Positions 6,786 through 9,121 of a stretch of DNA of 9,121 bases are shown here, in pieces. Made by a program: the position numbers and the translations under genes. Origin of the DNA: Pedobacter sp. UBA1654 (GTDB taxonomy: Bacteria > Bacteroidota > Bacteroidia > Sphingobacteriales > Sphingobacteriaceae). Position 1 is the stretch's first letter, and each line of letters starts with the position of its first letter. The notes under the pieces are model-generated. The model saw only the letters and a program-made list of their open reading frames with translations. It had not been told where the DNA came from and searched no databases. The stretch lies in contig DCLG01000084.1 of assembly GCA_002320935.1 (NCBI GenBank), positions 262,442 to 271,562 of the forward strand, written 5' to 3'.

Positions 6786-7616
6786 ATGTCAATTCTCCTA
6801 TTCACCTTAGTTATTCTGCTTGGCGCATTCTTAGCCGGCCTGGTCGGCTCGCTTACAGGACTGGGTGGTGGCGTGATCATTATTCCCTTGCTGACCCTGG
6901 TACTGGATGTTGACATTCATTATGCCATCGGTGCTTCTATTGTATCAGTCATTGCTACATCTTCAGGTTCGGCAGCTGCCTATGTAAAGGAGGGAATCAC
7001 CAATATCCGGATCGGGATGTTCCTGGAAGTAGCAACCACCATTAGTGCCATTTTTGGGGCAATCATCACGGTTTATATCAACCCCAATTACATCTCTGTA
7101 ATTTTTGGAGCGATCCTCTTGTTTTCAGCTGCGATGATGCTGCGTAAGAAAGTAGATCATTCGGATGTAGATACCTCTGGCAAGCTGGCAAGATTTTTTA
7201 AGCTCAACGGCAGCTACCCGACACCATCAGGTGAACAACCCTATGCTGTACATAATGTAGTTGGTGGCTTTGTCATGATGGCGGTTGCTGGAGTTGCCTC
7301 AGGCTTGCTGGGCATCGGCTCTGGTGCACTGAAAGTGTTAGCTATGGACAACATCATGCGCATACCTTTTAAGGTGTCTACGACGACCAGTAACTTTATG
7401 ATGGGCGTTACCGCTGCTGCAAGTGCGGTGGTATACCTGCACCGGGGGCAGATTGACCCAGGGATAGCGATGCCAGTCTGTTTAGGCGTGCTGGTTGGTG
7501 CAAGGGCGGGTTCAAAGATCCTGATTAAGTCTAAACCCGAGAAGCTGAAGGTACTATTTGCGGGTGTGGTCACGTTCCTGGCATTACAAATGATCTATAA
7601 CGGGCTAAAAGGATGA
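6786..7616 (+). CDS. TSUP-family (TauE/SafE) membrane transporter
   Basis: A 276-residue polytopic inner-membrane protein of the TSUP family, whose members move sulfite, sulfonates or other small organosulfur and organic anions. The family shows an internal duplication, and both halves are visible here. The first starts with the glycine motif GSLTGLGGG (21-29) and the second with the related GVASGLLGIGSG (169-180). Hydrophobic segments fit about eight spans, with a short hydrophilic central loop (about 120-158). The ATG at 6786 is used because the promoter box lies directly before it and no other Met occurs until residue 78. It overlaps the next gene by four bases (ATGA), so the two are translationally coupled. 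The substrate cannot be told from sequence, and no sulfur-metabolism gene is nearby. Confidence 0.93.
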   Translation: MSILLFTLVILLGAFLAGLVGSLTGLGGGVIIIPLLTLVLDVDIHYAIGASIVSVIATSSGSAAAYVKEGITNIRIGMFLEVATTISAIFGAIITVYINPNYISVIFGAILLFSAAMMLRKKVDHSDVDTSGKLARFFKLNGSYPTPSGEQPYAVHNVVGGFVMMAVAGVASGLLGIGSGALKVLAMDNIMRIPFKVSTTTSNFMMGVTAAASAVVYLHRGQIDPGIAMPVCLGVLVGARAGSKILIKSKPEKLKVLFAGVVTFLALQMIYNGLKG

Positions 7617-8011
7617 TGATGGAAGGGAAGAAACATGCGCTGAAAGAACGTGATATGCAACTGATCATGGGCAACCTGCTTAGGGTAGGGGTGGTGTTAT
7701 CGATGACAGTGGTTGCCATCGGCGGCATCATCTATCTGTTAGGCTTTGGGCAGCTAAAGGCCGATTACAGCGAGTTTGTTATGGATGAGGCTGGCTTTTT
7801 TTCACTTGCGAGTATCTGGACCGGTATATTGGAGATGAACGGTAAGGCGATCATTCAACTGGGTATTCTGCTGTTGATTTTTACACCAATTTCCAGGGTG
7901 ATTCTAGCTGTTTTCAGCTTTTTTTTAGAGCGCGATTATCTGTATGTGCTGATTGGCCTGATGATTTTAGGTATAATTTTGTTCAGCTTGAGCAATAAGC
8001 TGGCGGGCTAA
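7613..8011 (+). CDS. DUF1634 membrane protein, partner of the TSUP transporter
   Basis: A 132-residue protein with three predicted membrane spans (about 22-44, 78-102 and 108-127) and the family-like stretch LGILLLIFTPISRVILAV (83-100), then FFLERDYLYVLIG. DUF1634 proteins are repeatedly found beside TSUP transporters, and here the start overlaps the transporter stop by four bases, which supports a shared complex. What DUF1634 does is unknown. Three successive in-frame ATG codons (7613, 7616 and 7619) leave the exact start open. The first gives the coupling overlap. The cytoplasmic N-terminus is Lys-rich. Confidence 0.88.
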   Translation: MMMEGKKHALKERDMQLIMGNLLRVGVVLSMTVVAIGGIIYLLGFGQLKADYSEFVMDEAGFFSLASIWTGILEMNGKAIIQLGILLLIFTPISRVILAVFSFFLERDYLYVLIGLMILGIILFSLSNKLAG

Positions 8012-8012
8012 A

Positions 8013-8052
8013 CCGGGCTAAGTGCTTCAATCGCAACTTAGTTAATCCCCGG
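8013..8052 (+). terminator. Bulged hairpin after the DUF1634 gene
   Basis: CCGGG plus CTAAGT (8013-8023) can pair with ACTTAG (8036-8041) and, after a 6-base bulge, CCCGG (8048-8052). No T-tract follows, so termination is doubtful. The gap also repeats CGCAACTT at 8032-8039 and 8054-8061, exactly 22 bases apart. Confidence 0.3.
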
Positions 8053-8077
8053 GCGCAACTTCCTGAGAATAATGGTA

Positions 8078-8098
8078 CTTATTTCAAAAATAAATAAG
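8078..8098. repeat. AT-rich inverted repeat just upstream of the rplC promoter
   Basis: CTTATTT (8078-8084) and AAATAAG (8092-8098) are exact inverted copies with a 7-base spacer, ending 8 bases before the -33 element. It could be an operator or an upstream AT-rich activating element. It could also be a chance result of local AT richness. Confidence 0.35.
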
Positions 8099-8105
8099 CT
8101 AACTG

Positions 8106-8136
8106 TTTGAAAATTAATAATACTTTCGTATTTTTG
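8106..8136 (+). promoter_or_regulatory. Promoter of the rplC-rplD (S10-type) operon
   Basis: TTTG (8106-8109) and TATTTTTG (8129-8136), separated by 19 bases, match the Bacteroidota -33/-7 consensus closely. Transcription should start near 8141. This promoter lets the S10 operon be expressed separately from rpsJ, which lies behind a strong terminator. Confidence 0.85.
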
Positions 8137-8140
8137 CCCT

Positions 8141-8214
8141 CCCTTAAACGGGAATTATATCCACCTTGAACGAAGCCCTACTGCTTCGATGGGTGTTAAA
8201 CTTTAAAAAAGAAA
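8141..8214 (+). promoter_or_regulatory. Structured 5' leader of rplC, candidate autoregulatory RNA
   Basis: Inside the roughly 74-base predicted leader, CGAAGC (8171-8176) pairs with GCTTCG (8183-8188) over a 6-base loop. An outer CACC (8162-8165) can pair with GGTG (8192-8195), giving a two-tier stem with an asymmetric internal loop. Ribosomal-protein operons are often controlled by a product binding its own leader, for example L4 in E. coli S10 mRNA. This structure is not recognised as a known leader family, so regulation is inferred only. Confidence 0.45.
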
Positions 8215-8832
8215 ATGTCAGGTATTATTGGAAAAAAAGTAGGAATGACCAGCATTTTCGATGCCGAAGGAAGAAACATTCCTTGTACGGTAATCGAAGC
8301 TGGGCCTTGTGTAGTAACACAGGTAAAGACCGTGGAGAACGACGGTTACGTTTCAGTTCAGTTAGGTTTCGACGAAGCCAAAGCTAAAAACACTACCCAG
8401 CCTCTAAAAGGCCACTTTGCGAAAGCAAACACTACCCCAAAACGTAAATTAGTAGAATTTGATCCATTCGAAGAGGCTGTTGCTCTTGGAGATACGGTTG
8501 ATGTTACTATTTTCAACGAGGGTGATTTTGTTGACGTAGTTGGTACTTCAAAAGGTAAAGGATTCCAGGGTGTTGTAAAACGTCATGGTTTCGGCGGTGT
8601 AGGTGGTCAGACTCACGGTCAGCACAACAGAATGCGTGCGCCGGGTTCATTGGGTGCTGCATCTTATCCAGCTCGTGTATTTAAAGGTATGCGTATGGCG
8701 GGAAGAATGGGTGGCGACAGAGTAAAGGTTCAGAACTTACAGGTTTTGAAAGTTTATGCTGATCAAAATCTAGTTGTAGTTAGTGGTTCCGTACCAGGAG
8801 CTAAAGGTTCTTACGTAATCTTAGATAAGTAA
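8215..8832 (+). CDS. rplC: 50S ribosomal protein L3 (uL3)
   Basis: This 205-residue protein binds 23S rRNA early in assembly, and its long loop reaches towards the peptidyl transferase centre. The start [16 protein letters not shown] and the loop region with [15 protein letters not shown] (131-145), then [16 protein letters not shown] (152-167), are the L3 signature. Position 150, a methylated glutamine (PrmB substrate) in E. coli, is serine here. It is the first gene of its operon and follows a structured leader with an A-rich, Shine-Dalgarno-free start. The stop is four bases before rplD. Confidence 0.99.
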   Translation: MSGIIGKKVGMTSIFDAEGRNIPCTVIEAGPCVVTQVKTVENDGYVSVQLGFDEAKAKNTTQPLKGHFAKANTTPKRKLVEFDPFEEAVALGDTVDVTIFNEGDFVDVVGTSKGKGFQGVVKRHGFGGVGGQTHGQHNRMRAPGSLGAASYPARVFKGMRMAGRMGGDRVKVQNLQVLKVYADQNLVVVSGSVPGAKGSYVILDK

Positions 8833-8836
8833 GCAG

Positions 8837-9121
8837 ATGGAAGTTAAAGTATTAAACATTTCAGGACAAGAAACAGGTGCCACAGTGCAACTTCCTGAGT
8901 CAGTTTTTGGCATATCACCTGTTGATCATGCTATTTATTTAGATGTAAAGCAATATTTGGCAAATCAGCGCCAGGGAACGCACAAGTCTAAGCAACGTAA
9001 TGAGATTGCAGGTTCTACCCGTAAGCTATACAAACAAAAAGGTACTGGTGGTGCTCGTGCCGGAAGTATTAAATCACCTTTGTTTAATGGTGGTGGTCGT
9101 GTGTTTGGTCCTCAGCCACGT
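8837..9121 (+). CDS. rplD: 50S ribosomal protein L4 (uL4), N-terminal part
   Basis: The first 95 codons of L4 are visible before the window ends in mid-gene. The start [14 protein letters not shown] and the conserved [20 protein letters not shown], followed by [10 protein letters not shown], identify it clearly. The latter part is the extended loop that lines the exit tunnel, where macrolide-resistance changes occur in other bacteria, and it looks normal. The ATG lies four bases after the rplC stop, so the genes are co-transcribed and probably coupled. In E. coli L4 also represses its own operon through the S10 leader. Here the only leader available to it is the one before rplC. Confidence 0.97.
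   Translation, partial: MEVKVLNISGQETGATVQLPESVFGISPVDHAIYLDVKQYLANQRQGTHKSKQRNEIAGSTRKLYKQKGTGGARAGSIKSPLFNGGGRVFGPQPR

Noticed and set aside
8166..8387. Small frame overlapping the rplC leader and start
   Set aside because: It is out of frame with rplC for most of its length and translates to a low-complexity basic peptide. It begins inside the leader stem.

Overview
The window looks like chromosome of a Bacteroidota bacterium, most likely a Sphingobacteriaceae (Pedobacter-like) species. The evidence is the TAnnTTTG-type promoters, A-rich 5' leaders that mostly lack Shine-Dalgarno sequences, Bacteroidota-type sequences of S12, S7, EF-G, S10, L3 and L4, and a gene order in which rpsJ follows fusA directly with no tuf between them. 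The genus is inferred from protein style, not from a search.

Layout: (1) Bases 1-1015 hold the 3' end of a metal-efflux operon: the C-terminus of an RND periplasmic adaptor (CusB/HlyD type), then a small His-rich lipoprotein with a DUF3347 domain. Together they suggest copper/silver efflux. (2) Bases 1186-2274 encode DNA polymerase IV (dinB), complete with catalytic carboxylates and a C-terminal beta-clamp peptide. (3) Bases 2275-2600 are a gene-free gap. It holds an 88-bp block of 11-bp repeats in direct then inverted orientation, a 13-bp palindrome and a textbook Bacteroidota promoter. (4) Bases 2601-5996 are the str operon rpsL-rpsG-fusA-rpsJ, with a strong Shine-Dalgarno at rpsG and an 11-bp hairpin between fusA and rpsJ. 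It ends in a perfect 18-bp bidirectional terminator. (5) Bases 6089-8011 separate rpsJ from rplC. They hold a leftward gene for a coiled-coil membrane protein of unknown function and a rightward translationally coupled pair, a TSUP (TauE/SafE) anion transporter and its small DUF1634 partner, expressed from a promoter that predicts a nearly leaderless mRNA. (6) From 8107 to the end, the S10-type operon resumes under its own promoter with a structured leader: rplC, then rplD, which runs off the window.

The main biology is translation (30S proteins S12, S7 and S10, EF-G, 50S proteins L3 and L4). The normally continuous rpsJ-rplC junction is broken by an accessory membrane module, so str and S10 genes form two separately promoted units. 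I see no CRISPR array, insertion sequence, tRNA or rRNA. No obviously new multi-gene system is present. The strongest unexplained signal is the phased 11-bp repeat block upstream of the str promoter.
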